Origin: Artemia franciscana
Lineage: Eukaryota > Arthropoda > Branchiopoda > Anostraca > Artemiidae
NCBI RefSeq assembly: GCF_032884065.1
Contig: NC_088879.1
Span: 23,422,038-23,486,037 of the forward strand
DNA length: 64,000 bases
Reading direction: 5' to 3'
The first letter of the stretch is position 1. Each line of letters begins with the position of its first letter. This document shows, piece after piece, positions 48,386 to 58,322 of the stretch. The notes below the pieces were generated by a model, which searched no databases, was not told the origin of the DNA, and was given only the letters and a program-made list of their open reading frames with translations. The position numbers and the translations under genes were made by a program.

Positions 48386-48736
48386 ATGTTTAAGTTTGAA
48401 ATGACTGATGAACTTACAATGGCAAAAGTCGATGAAGATGCTCAAAGAGTCTATGCCAAAAAACTTGCTGCTGATAGAGAAAGTCAGAAAAGAAAGTGTG
48501 CCGAGGAATCAAAAGAACAGCAGGGAAACAGGCTTGAGGCTAAAGAACGCAAAACCGCGCAGTTAGATGAAGATCCACCTGGACAGCAAGAGTCAAAACA
48601 TATCAAAACTGAAAATGATAGCAATGATGATTGGGTTTGGGATTTTGACTTGGATAAGGTCATCAATGCCTACCAGATTTTAGTTAAAAAAACAAAGGTT
48701 CGGCGATATGTATTTCATAGTGAAGCTGAAAAATAA
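48386..48736 (+). CDS. Helitron-encoded basic ORF, unit 2
   Basis: A 116-codon frame almost identical to that at 47,448 (changes such as KCAEESKEQQGNRLEAKE and DEDPPGQQESKH). Most differences are substitutions that keep the frame. Starts MFKFEMTDELTMAKVDEDAQ. Same layout: basic coiled-coil-like centre, WVWDFDLDKV motif, basic tail. No enzymatic domain. Confidence 0.5.
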   Translation: MFKFEMTDELTMAKVDEDAQRVYAKKLAADRESQKRKCAEESKEQQGNRLEAKERKTAQLDEDPPGQQESKHIKTENDSNDDWVWDFDLDKVINAYQILVKKTKVRRYVFHSEAEK

Positions 48737-49092
48737 AGAAGAAAAAGAAAACTGAAAAAAGAAAAAATGTAAAAAACTAAAAAATACTACAAAGAAAAAA
48801 CACTCAAAGAGAAATTACAGACTGGGACACAAATGACGACCGGGACAGAGGGAATATAAATAACAACCGGGACGCTCAAAGAGAAATTACAGACTGGGAT
48901 ACCGGGACACAAATGACGACCGGGACACAGGGAATATAAATGACGACCAGGACACGGGTATTTAAGAATATCGTTTAAAGACAAATTTTTAATTGTAAGA
49001 AGACCATTGAAAGAGAAATTTCTAATTGTAAAATGACTGAAGAACCTACAATGGCAACACCCGAGGAAGCTGCTCAAAACGAATGTATTCAA

Positions 49093-49173
49093 GCCAAAGT
49101 AGCTGAGTTGGTAAAGCGTTATGTTTCAGGTTCTAGGTCCGAGAGGCTCCAGGTTTGAACCTTGGCTTTAGCA
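49093..49173 (+). tRNA. tRNA-like segment in Helitron, copy 2 (pseudo)
   Basis: Same A box (TAGCTGAGTTGG) and B box (GGTTTGAACCT). The acceptor stem GCCAAAG/CTTTAGC has one mismatch. Anticodon arm not canonical. Confidence 0.5.
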
Positions 49174-49261
49174 TTAATACAAAAGAAGAAAAAAACTAAA
49201 AAAGGTAAAAACTACAAAAAAACTAATATGGCGCGTAACGACTTACGCGCGCGAGGGGGCT

Positions 49262-49293
49262 TGGGGGGCGCGAAGCGCCACCCCAACAGCTAG
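49262..49293 (+). other. Helitron 3' terminal hairpin and CTAG
   Basis: GGCGCGAAGCGCC hairpin, ten-base spacer, then CTAG. Upstream lies GCGCGTAACGACTTACGCGC, another GC-rich inverted pair. The strongest GC island in the region. Confidence 0.95.
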
Positions 49294-49717
49294 TTTTATA
49301 TATTTAAAAATAAGTTGTCTGTGTGTCTGTCGAGTGACGTCATGTCGTCATGAAGTTAGTTGTCGTCATGTTTGTTATGACAATGACGTCATTAAAAGTA
49401 TTTAAGAAAATCGTTCCAAGACAAATTTTTAATTGTAAGAAGATTGTGGATGGAAAAATGTTTAATTGTAAAATGACTGAAGAACCTACAATGGCAACCG
49501 CCAAGGAAGCTGCTCAAAGAGTCTATGCCAAAAAACTTGCTGCTGATAGAGAAAGTAAGAAAAGAAAGCATGCACAAGAACAGCAAGAAAACAGGATTGC
49601 GGCTAAAGAACGCAAAACCGCGCAGTTAGATGAAAATCCACCTGGACAGCAAGAGTCAAAACTGAAAATGATAGCGATCATGTTTGATGGGTTTGGGATT
49701 TTGACCCCAACAGCTAG
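49294..49717 (+). mobile_element. Helitron copy 2, internally deleted (424 bp)
   Basis: Begins TTTTATATATTTAAAAATAA directly after the CTAG of copy 1 and ends CCCCAACAGCTAG. The hairpin and most of the interior are missing: GGGATTTTGA is joined straight to CCCCAACAG. Head-to-tail with copies 1 and 3. Confidence 0.85.
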
Positions 49718-50171
49718 TTTTATATATTTAAAAATAAGTTGTCTGTGTGTCTGTCGAGTGACGTCATGTCATCATGTCGTCATGAAGTTAGTTGTCGTCA
49801 TGTTTGTTATGACAATGACGTCATTAAAAGTATTTAAGAAAATCGTTCCAAGACAAATTTTTAATTGTAAGAAGATTGTGGACGGAAAAATGTTTAATTG
49901 TAAAATGACTGAAGAACCTACAATGGCAACCGCCAAGGAAGCTGCTCAAAGAGTCTATGCCAAAAAACTTGCAGCTGATAGAGAAAGTAAGAAAAGAAAG
50001 CATGCACAAGAACAGCAAGAAAACAGGATTGCGGCTAAAGAACGCAAAACCGCGCAGTTAGATGAAAATCCACCTGGACAGCAAGAGTCAAAACTGAAAA
50101 TGATAGCAATCATGTTTGATGGGTTTGGGATTTTGACTTGGATAAGGTCATCAATGCCTACCAGATTTTAG
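49350..50171 (+). CDS. Fused duplicated Helitron ORF across copies 2 and 3
   Basis: A 273-codon frame that reads the same ~120-residue unit twice (each with NCKMTEEPTMATAKEAAQRV and QQENRIAAKERKTAQLDENP). The two are linked by translation of the Helitron junction itself (CTAG, AT-rich start). It is open because the two tandem copies are in register. It has no domain beyond the charged region and is most likely fortuitous. Confidence 0.3.
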   Translation: MKLVVVMFVMTMTSLKVFKKIVPRQIFNCKKIVDGKMFNCKMTEEPTMATAKEAAQRVYAKKLAADRESKKRKHAQEQQENRIAAKERKTAQLDENPPGQQESKLKMIAIMFDGFGILTPTASFIYLKISCLCVCRVTSCHHVVMKLVVVMFVMTMTSLKVFKKIVPRQIFNCKKIVDGKMFNCKMTEEPTMATAKEAAQRVYAKKLAADRESKKRKHAQEQQENRIAAKERKTAQLDENPPGQQESKLKMIAIMFDGFGILTWIRSSMPTRF

Positions 50172-50742
50172 TTAAAAAAACTAAGGTTCGGCGATATGTA
50201 TTTCATAGTGACGCTGAAAAATAAAGAAGAAAACTAAAACTGAAAAAAGGTAAAAAACTAAAAAGAAAAAACACTCAAAAGAGAAATTACAGACCGGGAC
50301 ACAAATGACGACTGAGACAGAGGGAATATAAATGACGACTGGGACATTCAAAGAGAAATTACAGACTGGGATACTGGGACACAAATGACGACCGGTGCAC
50401 AGGGAATATAAATGACGACCAGAACACAGGTATTTAAGAAAATCGTTCAAAGATAAATTTTTAATTGTAAGAAGATCATTAAAAGAGAAATTACTAATTG
50501 CAAAATGACTGAAGAACCTACAATGGCAATAGCTGAGGAAGCTGCCCAAAACGGATGTATTCAAGCCAAAGTAGCTGAGTTGGTAAAGCGTTATGTTCCA
50601 GGTTCTAGGTCTGAAAGGTTCCAGGCTCGAACTTTGGCTTTAGCATTAATACAAAAGAAGAAGAAAAACTAAAAAAGGTAAAAACTACAAAAAAACTAAA
50701 AAAAGGTAAAAAATAAAAACTAAAAAAGAAAAAAACTTGCGG
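49718..50742 (+). mobile_element. Helitron copy 3, 3' end missing
   Basis: Starts TTTATATATTTAAAAATAAG and carries the frame, minisatellite and tRNA-like segment once each. It loses the terminal hairpin where direct repeat D copy 2 begins (50,743). Confidence 0.8.
50565..50645 (+). tRNA. tRNA-like segment in Helitron, copy 3 (pseudo)
   Basis: A box TAGCTGAGTTGG; B box GGCTCGAACTT is slightly diverged from copies 1 and 2. Ends GCCAAAG and CTTTAGC. Confidence 0.45.
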
Positions 50743-51378
50743 CTCTTGCTCTTAATCAGTTTTTAAGGTATGGTCAAGGTTATAAAGAACAGGTAAACCA
50801 AGGCCGCACCCAGGGGGGTTTGGAGGTTTGAAACCCCTCCCCGTGCAATTAGACCGACTCGAAATTTTCTTTAAATGAATATAAAAAAATGCGTTTTTTA
50901 AAGTTTGTTGTGGACCCCCCCCCCCCCAAAAAAAAAAAAATCATAACTGAGGACTATACGGCCCTGAAGTACATCCCTAAGAGGGTCTTTCATCCTCCCA
51001 TATTTCAAGTCTTCTATTATTTTTTACACATAATTCATAAATTTTCATTTTGTTTGTTTTTTTATTCAGTTATTTTCTAGCGATTCTATTCCAATAAAAA
51101 TAAGCTCTTTCTCAGCCTGCCAATTTGGCTAACAAATAAGTTTTCAAATCGGGCTCGTCATCAGATCGTACTGATGATGATATATATGTGATAAAAATAT
51201 CTGCACTTTTGTACCTGTTTATTCACTGTCTAAATAAATAGATCCATCCCTATTTGAAAATTTATTTGTTCGTCATAGAACGGCAGTGTGGTCTGAGAAA
51301 AGCATCGCGAATAACATTTTTTTAGAAATACTATCTTAAGGTGTTACGTTGAAAGTATATTAATTTGGCTAAATTATG
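50743..51378 (+). repeat. 635-bp direct repeat D, copy 2
   Basis: Partner of 40,985-41,620. It is followed by TGCAAGGTAAACTG and a LINE fragment, whereas copy 1 is followed by segment A. Confidence 0.9.
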
Positions 51379-51384
51379 CAAGGT

Positions 51385-52075
51385 AAACTGAAGAGAATCT
51401 AGTGTTGGCGGTTTTGCACGGCTATAAAAGGCATTAAGAAACTACTAGCACGGCAAAAAAGGTCATTGATAAAATTGCCGGGTATCGTGGTGATGTAGCT
51501 AGACGACATATTAGTAAAATATTGTACTGGCTTGCTAATAAATTTAGAGCGAGTCGTCAACCTGGGCTTGTCCCAGTTAAAGATAGGGACGGGGACACAA
51601 CTAAATATAAGGAAAGAGACATGAGCAGAACATTTTGAGAATATGTTAAAACGTGATAGAGTTGCAGGAAAAGATATAGAGTAAAGTGAAAAAGTTGGTT
51701 GACACTTTGGATGTGAAGAAAGAATTCTTTTCTTACAAAGAATTAATGACAGTACTAAAAGGATTAAAAAACTATTTTTATATGGTGGTTGTGAGGTTAG
51801 TGAATATTGTGAATATGATTTTCGAAAAAGGGGAAGCATCTAGAGATTTTCGGAAAACACTAATTAAACCCCTCTCTGAGAAAGGTGATAAGAATGAGCG
51901 TGGTAATTATAGAGGTAGAGAGGCAAATTACTTAGTATGATTACACATTTTAGAATTAGAGATGTAGATAAAGTTTTAAGAGAAGAACAACGTGGTTTTT
52001 GGAATGGTATAAGACGCCTCCACAAGATGTTCACTCTTAGATTAATAATTGAGTACCAGATGCTCTGGCAAGAAC
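51385..52075 (+). pseudogene. LINE fragment: linker and N-terminal reverse transcriptase
   Basis: Plus-strand pieces in several frames: DVARRHISKILYWLANKF, QPGLVPVKDRDGDTTKYKER, FEKGEASRDFRKTLIKPL, then EKGDKNERGNYRG (the KKGD...C.NYRGI block of non-LTR reverse transcriptases) and DVDKVLREEQRGF followed by MFTLRLIIEY (the Q.GFR.GR.T.DQIF.LR block). It ends before the catalytic YADD region, which is what the unrelated-locus fragment at 2.5-2.7 kb holds. Probably the same Jockey/RTE-like family. At least three frame changes and several stops; not functional. Confidence 0.8.
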
Positions 52076-52187
52076 CTCCGCCAAGTTAAAAAAAAAAAAA
52101 AAAAGAGAGAGAAGGAAAACTAGCTTTTGAAGTAAACTCGAGCAGTGTCCACTGAAGACGGCTTGGCGGAGGTGCTTGCTGAAATAT
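52068..52187. other. 18-bp inverted repeat with CTGAAGA..GAAA motif
   Basis: GCAAGAACCTCCGCCAAG (52,068-52,085) pairs at 17 of 18 positions with CTTGGCGGAGGTGCTTGC (52,162-52,179) around an A18 run. The right arm lies inside CTGAAGACGGC...GCTGAAATAT, the same outer wording as at 26,930-26,973. Confidence 0.75.
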
Positions 52188-52930
52188 CTTCTTTTGTCCT
52201 CTTCACTTCTTTTCTGTCCACTGGCTGATATTACCCTCGTTTTGTTGATTATCTAACTATATTATTTTTTATACGTCGTGAATAATTCTTGGACGATAAT
52301 TTTTCGACGAAAAACATGATGGTCCACTCATATTAACGTAAATTTTAGAGGATATTAAATGGACAGAATTGACCAAGAAAAAACTGGAATTTATTCAACG
52401 TGTTATACTTCTTCAGGTGCAGAGTGCGTATGCCCACTTCATCCATAAACCTATTGTATCCTTTGATTGCAAAGAGCCCCGAAATATTAGTCAGAGTTTT
52501 GGGGTTCTTGTCACTGCTTACAAACATCAATTATGTGAATGACAGCACATGAACTGGCTTGTTGTCAAATCATTTATCATGTAACTGCCTTACTGAATTA
52601 TTGCGTAAAAAGACAATGAAGGTTTCCAACGAAAATTACTTTAAAAAATCATCATGTGCTAAGGATTGATCAACAGCTTTCGTATTCACCGCAACATTCG
52701 TGTAATTATCAGGTGATGATTTATGAATAAAGACAGAACTCATTTGGTATTGACTTTACGCTATAAGACCTGATTCGCATGCTATAGAGTCGTTTGTGGG
52801 CTGAAAACCTCCTATTTAGGGTATCAAATCGTGAAAACTTTATTGGTTATCTTATAATTTGCCTTTCTTTTTATATTGACCCTGTTTTGGCAAAAAACAC
52901 CACATTGCTGCGACACGAATTTATGTCATG
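52188..52930. other. Intron 1, no feature recognised
   Basis: No exon, RNA or known repeat supported. Confidence 0.4.
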
Positions 52931-52938
52931 ACTGCAGC

Positions 52939-53098
52939 CAGGGTTGCCACCCCTAGTGATTTATCACTATTTACAGTAATTTTCATATTACCTACAAAAA
53001 TCACTAAATCAGCACATAAATCCCTAGACTATTGAAGAAAATCACTAAATCAACCTATCATTAACATCTAGTGATTTTTTCACTGGGTGGCAACCCTG
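52939..53098. mobile_element. hAT-type MITE, 160 bp, with 8-bp TSD
   Basis: CAGGGTTGCCACCC begins it and GGGTGGCAACCCTG ends it, a perfect 14-bp terminal inverted repeat; CTAGTGAT/TCACTA-like sequence extends the symmetry. Flanks are ACTGCAGC (52,931-52,938) and ATTGCAGC (53,099-53,106), an 8-bp target-site duplication with one mismatch, as expected for hAT elements. No coding capacity. Confidence 0.9.
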
Positions 53099-53373
53099 AT
53101 TGCAGCTTCCGATCCTATTTTACTTAAAAATACCATCATTTGCTGATAATTAAACAAAAAACAAGTAATTTCAACTGAAAGCAAGGAGCAATATTGAAAC
53201 TTCAATATTGAAATATCTAAATCAACCTATCATTAACATCTAGTGATTTTTTCACTGGGTGGCAACCCTGATTGCAGCTTCCGATCCTATTTTACTTTAA
53301 AATACCATTATTTGCTGATAATTAAACAAAAAACAAGTAATTTCAACTGAAAGCAAGGAGCAATATTGAAACT
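53045..53373 (+). repeat. Tandem duplication of MITE end plus R1 piece
   Basis: CTAAATCAACCTATCATTAA through GCAAGGAGCAATATTGAAAC occurs at 53,045-53,202 and again at 53,217-53,373, separated by CAATATTGAAATAT. The second MITE right end is therefore a copy, not a new insertion. Confidence 0.85.
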
Positions 53374-53460
53374 TAAAACAAACAGAAATTATTCAGTATT
53401 TGAGGATGGTTGGACAATCCTCAATAACTCGCTCGTTACGCTAAAGTTTTACTTTTTCTC
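53310..53460 (+). repeat. R1 fragment
   Basis: AATTAAACAAAAAACAAG, CAACTGAAAGCAAGGAGCAA and CTCGTTACGCTAAAGTTTTA are one R1 arm. Confidence 0.75.
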
Positions 53461-53469
53461 CCAAATATT

Positions 53470-54411
53470 AAAGGATGAACCTTCGAACACAAAAGCTGTT
53501 TTTAGTTAAATTCTTTTTCAGTAAATACTTTAAGCTAAAGTTTCACTTTCTGTTCCAATTAATGAAGAACGAATCCTGAAATAAATAAGCTGTTTATTTA
53601 CAATAATAACCTTTTTTAAGTGTTGGACTGACTAACATTTCAAAACCTGAGTTACTTTTTGCCTTGATAAGTGTGAGCCAAAATATTTTGTATGTCTAAG
53701 GTTTCTGAGATTACTCTGAGCTATACCACAAATATAGTGTTAGGCTACGAATTCTCAGGTTTTCGATTTGCGGCTTCTAATCTATTTTGTCTAGATGTTT
53801 GGTCTTAGGATATTGGAATTTTTATATATTTGTCATGTTTATGAGTACTCCAAATTCAAAGCTTTAAAAATGGAGCTCTTGGATTAACTTCGTGGCAGAT
53901 TCCAAACTATCCCCTTTATTTTCACGAAAGTTAAATTTCATTTTATTGAAAACGGAGAGTTAATACTTGAATCCCTTGCGTTTCACATTTGCTGTTTTTT
54001 TTTTTTTTAGTATTTTCTAGTCTAAATACTTAGTATCAAAATGCTAGAGTTGTGAAATATTTGACAGTCTTATAAGCCATCCAGAGTTTTAAAAACGTAA
54101 TTTTTGCGCTACCTTTGGGGGAGGGGGTTAACATACTATCTCGTCTGTTTTCACACAAGTTTTAATGACTTTTAATTGGTTTAAAACAATAAAGTCACTC
54201 TTTCAGGGGCCAGGTGTATGAAACTTACTTTTTCTTTTTCAGGAAAATGAGTTTCCTTTTCAAAATTTAAAAATCACAAATGAAAACCTTTATCAATATA
54301 AAAATTAAGGGCGGAAAATAGCATTACATCATATTGGAATCACAAACGACAATTTCTTCTAGAACTTCTTGAATTTTATTTTTCTAAGCAAGCGTTTTTT
54401 TTAAGCTCTAG
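53470..54411. other. End of intron 1, no other feature
   Basis: AT-rich, with a pyrimidine-rich stretch before the acceptor at 54,410-54,411. A CTTTTTCAG at about 54,233-54,241 could be an alternative acceptor but is not followed by a convincing exon. Confidence 0.4.
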
Positions 54412-54587
54412 GTAGAACAGTCCAACAAGGCTGCAAACATCAGACATCAAACATCAAAACATCCACAAACATCAAACAAGGCTGCTCCAGCTCCTCCAGC
54501 TTTGGCTGCTGAAGAACATACACTCACATACATACAGCAAATAATGACGGGGAAAGAAGCAGCTGTTTGGCTGGGAGCTACTGGACA
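54412..54587 (+). CDS. Candidate host-gene exon (176 bp)
   Basis: Follows GTTTTTTTTAAGCTCTAG and ends at GGACA before the consensus donor GTAAGT. Open for 58 codons in phase 0, the phase left by the exon at 38,156. It starts VEQSNKAANIRHQ, has a low-complexity Ala/Pro stretch (AAPAPPALAAEE) and ends with TLTYIQQIMTGKEAAVWLG. The last part looks like structured protein and the two trailing bases give phase 2. Not part of any repeat in the window. The product was not recognised. The CATCAAAC-rich first third is itself slightly repetitive, so the exact acceptor is less certain than the donor. Confidence 0.6.
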
Positions 54588-54603
54588 GTAAGTCTTTTTG
54601 TTT

Positions 54604-56321
54604 AATTAAATAAAAAAAAACTTTTTTTTAATTGAAAGTAAGAGCGACATTAAAACTTAAAACGAACAGAAATTACTCCCTATATGCAATCGGTTGTCCC
54701 CTCCGCAATCCCTCGCTCTTTACGCTAAAGCTTTTAATTGTTTTAAAAAGTAGAATTGTGGCAGAGTCAAACTTTAGCGTAAAGAGCGAGGGATTGCGGA
54801 GGGGACAAACAATTGCATATACGGAGTAATTTCTATTCGTTTTAAGTTTTAATGTCGCTCCTTACTTTCAGTTAAAAAAAAACTAGTTTTTTTTTATTTA
54901 ATTTCTGAACGTTTTTGAATTAATGCATGTTTGATTTTGGCTATCCGCACATAAATTATTAAAATGAAATTTTGTAGAAATAAATTTGAGAAATAAGGGG
55001 TGGGGAAAGAGGCTTAGTTGCCCTACAATTTTTCAGTTACATAAAAAGGCAACTATAAATTATAATTTTTAACGAGTGTTTTTATTAGTAAAAAATATAC
55101 GTAACTTAAGAATTAACTTACGTAACAAACTTTTATATTCTTAGATTTTTATTATGTATATGAGGGGATTTAAACCCTCGTTAATACCTTGCTCTTTACA
55201 CTAAATCGTAAGTTTTGTCCCAATTCTTTAAGAATGACACCTGAATCAGAAAGGCCGTAGAATAAATAGTTGAAATTACTAAAAATATTATAGAATAAAG
55301 AGCGAGGTATTTATCTCCTCCTAAATACTCTTTATGCTAAATTATTTTAGAACCCCTCATATGCGTAATTATCTCTGTTTGTTTTTAAGTTTCAATGCCA
55401 CTCGTTACTTTCAATTGAAAAAAAAAAACTTTTCCATGTTTATTTTTTCATTATTTTCTTGTAGTAATTTTAGAAAATCCTGCGTCCTATTCATTAAATT
55501 TATGTTCCCCCATGACATATTTCTCCAAGGAAAGATCCTCCCACATAGCCCCTTCCCCTCAACCACACCCCCAAAACCAAAAAAAAATCCCCTGAAAACG
55601 TCTGTACACTTCCCAATAACCATTATTATATGTAAACACTGGTCGAAGTTTGTAACTTGCAGCCCCTCCCCCAGGGACTGTGGGGGAGTAAGCCATTCCC
55701 AAAGACATAGTTATTATGGTTTTTGACTATGTGGAACAAAATGACTATCTCAAAATTTTGATCCCTTTACTTTGGAGAAAAAATGAGCTTGGGAGGGGGC
55801 CTAGGTGCCCTCCAATTTTTTGGTCACTTAAAAAGGGCACTAGAACTTTTCATTTCCGTTAGAATGAGCCCTCTTGCGACATTCTAGGACCACTTGGTTG
55901 ATAAGATGACCCCTGGGAAAAAACAAAACAAATAAACACGCAGCCGTGATTTAAGCCTAAGACATTATGTAAGTAGAATATTTGTCTTATGGCAAAAAAT
56001 ACGAAATTCCATATTTTTTTAGATAGGAGCTTGAAATTTTCGCTATAGGGTTCTCTGATACGCCAAATGCGATTTGTGATTTTCGCTAAGATTCTATGTC
56101 TTTTAGGGGGTTTATCCCCTATTTTCCAAAATAAGGCAAATTTTCTCAGGCTCGTAACTTTTGATGACAAAGACTAAATTTGATGAAACATATATATTTA
56201 AAATCAGCATAAAAATCCGATTCTTTTGATGTATATTTTAGCATCAAAATTCCGTTTTTTAGAGTTTCGTTTACTAGTGAGCCGGGTCGCTCCTTACTAC
56301 AGTTCGTTACCACGAACTGTT
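54604..56321 (+). mobile_element. R2 element, copy 3 (complete, 1.72 kb)
   Basis: Same layout as copy 1: R1 palindrome (arms 54,606-54,730 and 54,772-54,905), internal CCTCGTTAATACC region, G-tract unit (about 55,660-55,880), GGCTCGTAACTTTTGATGAC, and tail GGGTCGCTCCTTACTACAG with the hairpin ACAGTTCGTTACCACGAACTGT split around TTACC. It sits 16 bases after the splice donor of the second exon, in the sense orientation. Frames at 55,334-55,726 and on the opposite strand are not shared with copies 1 and 2. Confidence 0.8.
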
Positions 56322-56374
56322 TGATTGATAGAAGAAAAACAAAAAAATCGAAAGAAGCATATTGTCTTTTTAAA

Positions 56375-57530
56375 TTTGAAGAAAATAAAGACGGAACTAT
56401 CGAAGTAAATCTATAAAAAGCTGAATGTCTTATCTAAGGATTGTATTAATTGGTAGAATCAAAAAAAAAAGTGTTGTGAAAAGTGTTGATGAAGGGGCGC
56501 AGGAATTTCTAGCATTATTTGAAAAAACAATGAAAAAATAAATATGTAAAGTTTTTTTCTACTGAAAGTAAGGAGCAGCATTAAAACTTAAAACGAACAA
56601 AAATTATTACGCATATGAGGGGTTTACCTCCTCGTTATACCTCAATCTTTACGCTAAAGTATTTTTAGTAATTTCAACTATTTATTCGACGACCTTTGTG
56701 ATTCAGAGCTCATTCTTAAGGAATTGGGACAAAATTTAAGCTTTAGGGTAAAGAGCGAGTCGACGAGGGTTGAACCCCCTCCTACACGCAATAAAAACAT
56801 ACGAATATAGAAGTTCGTTACGTAAATTAATTCGTAAGTTACGTATATTTCTTACCAATGAAAATGTTTGTAAAAAATTAAAAGTTCTAGTTGCTTTTTT
56901 AAGTAATCAAAAAATTGGAGGGCAACTAGGCCTCCTCCCTCGCTCCTTTTTTCTCAAAATCTTCCGATTAATTGCAATTAAATAATATGCAAGTTTCGTT
57001 TTAATTACTAATCTGTGGAGAGCCAAGATCAAACCATGCATTAATTCAAAAACGTCCAGAAATTAAATAAAAAATTAAATAAAATTAAATAAGTTTTTTT
57101 AAATGAAAGTAAGGAGCAATATTAAAACTTAAAACGAACAGAAATTACTCCGTATGTGAAAGGGGCTTTTCCTCCTCAACGCCCCGCTCTTTAAGCTAAA
57201 GTTGTTTACTGTTTTAAAAAAAAGCTAAGAGAAAGAGTCAAATTTTACCGTAAAGAGCGAGGCGTTGAGGAGGAAAAGTCCCTTTCATATACGGAGTAAT
57301 GTTTCAAAGAGAGTTTCAAGAGAATTTTAATGAAGGGGGCGCGGGATTTACTAGCATTATTTGATAAAAACACTGAAAATTAAACATGAAAAGTTTTTGA
57401 AAGTAAGGAGCAGCATTAAAACTTAAAACTAACAAAAATTATTACGCATATGAGGGGTTTACCTCTTCGTTATACCATCTTTAGCGAAACTAAAGTATTT
57501 TTAGTAATTTTAACTATTTATTCTACGAAA
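56375..57530 (-). repeat. Reversed R2/R1 fragments
   Basis: 56,375-56,500 is the reverse complement of the flank at 43,095-43,233. 56,510-56,985 is reversed R2 internal sequence. 57,050-57,300 is an R1 palindrome with a shortened second arm (CCCCGCTCTTTAAGC and AGAGCGAGGCGTTGAGG). 57,330-57,530 is another R2 internal piece. Together with copy 3 this makes a head-on cluster. Confidence 0.75.
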
Positions 57531-58198
57531 GTTATCATTCCTTGAAAGTTAAACTTGATATCAAAAGCTGTTCGTGACATGTTGCGGATACTGTCTTTTG
57601 ACAATTTGTTCGGGATTTATCTCAACATGCACCGAAGGTTTCAGCTTTATACTTTAAGCAATTCTTGTTATATTATATCAACTTTAAGCGATTCTTGTTA
57701 TATTATAGGTTCATCATTTTGACGAAATGGATGCACATAGTGTCTTTTGATTTAGTTTAGAATCCTCCCCCAGCATTCTCTGAAAGCGTCTACTAAATAC
57801 TCTTAGCCGCCCTTGATATTTTGCAGACGCGCCCTTTCGATTACTTAGGTGTATATAGTATACTTTGATTTTGTTCGACACCCTCCTCACCAATGATTGA
57901 AGGTTTCAACTTAATACCCTTAGAAATTACTAAGATATTGGAGATGTGCTCTTTTGACTACCTGGGTGCACATATATTCTTATGATTCAGTTCGATTTTC
58001 TTCTCAACCTTCTCCTTAAAGTTTAAACTTAAAACCCCTAGCTGCTCAGTTATTGTATACTAGCCATTTTGACAATCATGATATTAGTCTACTTTTAGTC
58101 TACTTTCATGTTTAATTCCTGGTCTAACATGTTAAGAGCCAAAATAATTGGACAATATCAACGCGGTAGCTCCCGAAAATGTCTGGGACAGCACTGCA

Positions 58199-58322
58199 AC
58201 GCAACTGTGACCATGACTGGGGTCTCATTCGGAACCGGTTTTAGACTGATTGGAAACCAGTAACATCTGGATTGCCTCATGGTTGGACCTCGCTTCCTCA
58301 AGGCCATGGTCACACAACAGTT
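58199..58322. repeat. Imperfect inverted repeat in GC-richer island
   Basis: GCAACTGTGACCATG near 58,201 pairs with CATGGTCAC and CAGTTGC near 58,304-58,322, apart from a short unpaired insert. Nested in a stretch visibly richer in GC than its surroundings, possibly a degraded MITE. Confidence 0.5.

Larger units (their letters stand above)
47297..49293 (+). mobile_element. Nonautonomous Helitron, copy 1 (complete ends)
   Basis: The 5' end is TCTATATATATAAAAATAAA after an A. The 3' end is the hairpin GGCGC-GAA-GCGCC, then ACCCCAACAG and CTAG, followed by T. This fits the Helitron rules (5' TC, GC-rich hairpin about 10 bases before CTRR, insertion between A and T, no target duplication). Inside is a ~939-bp tandem duplication (units starting at about 47,342 and 48,281). 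Each unit carries a 116-codon frame, a GACGACC(G/A)GGACAC minisatellite and a tRNA-like segment. No Rep or helicase domain is present, so movement would need an autonomous partner. Confidence 0.9.

Noticed and set aside
40985-51378. Direct repeats D as the LTRs of one element
   Set aside because: Ends are not TG...CA, no flanking short duplication, primer-binding site or polypurine tract seen, and the interval holds unrelated repeats.
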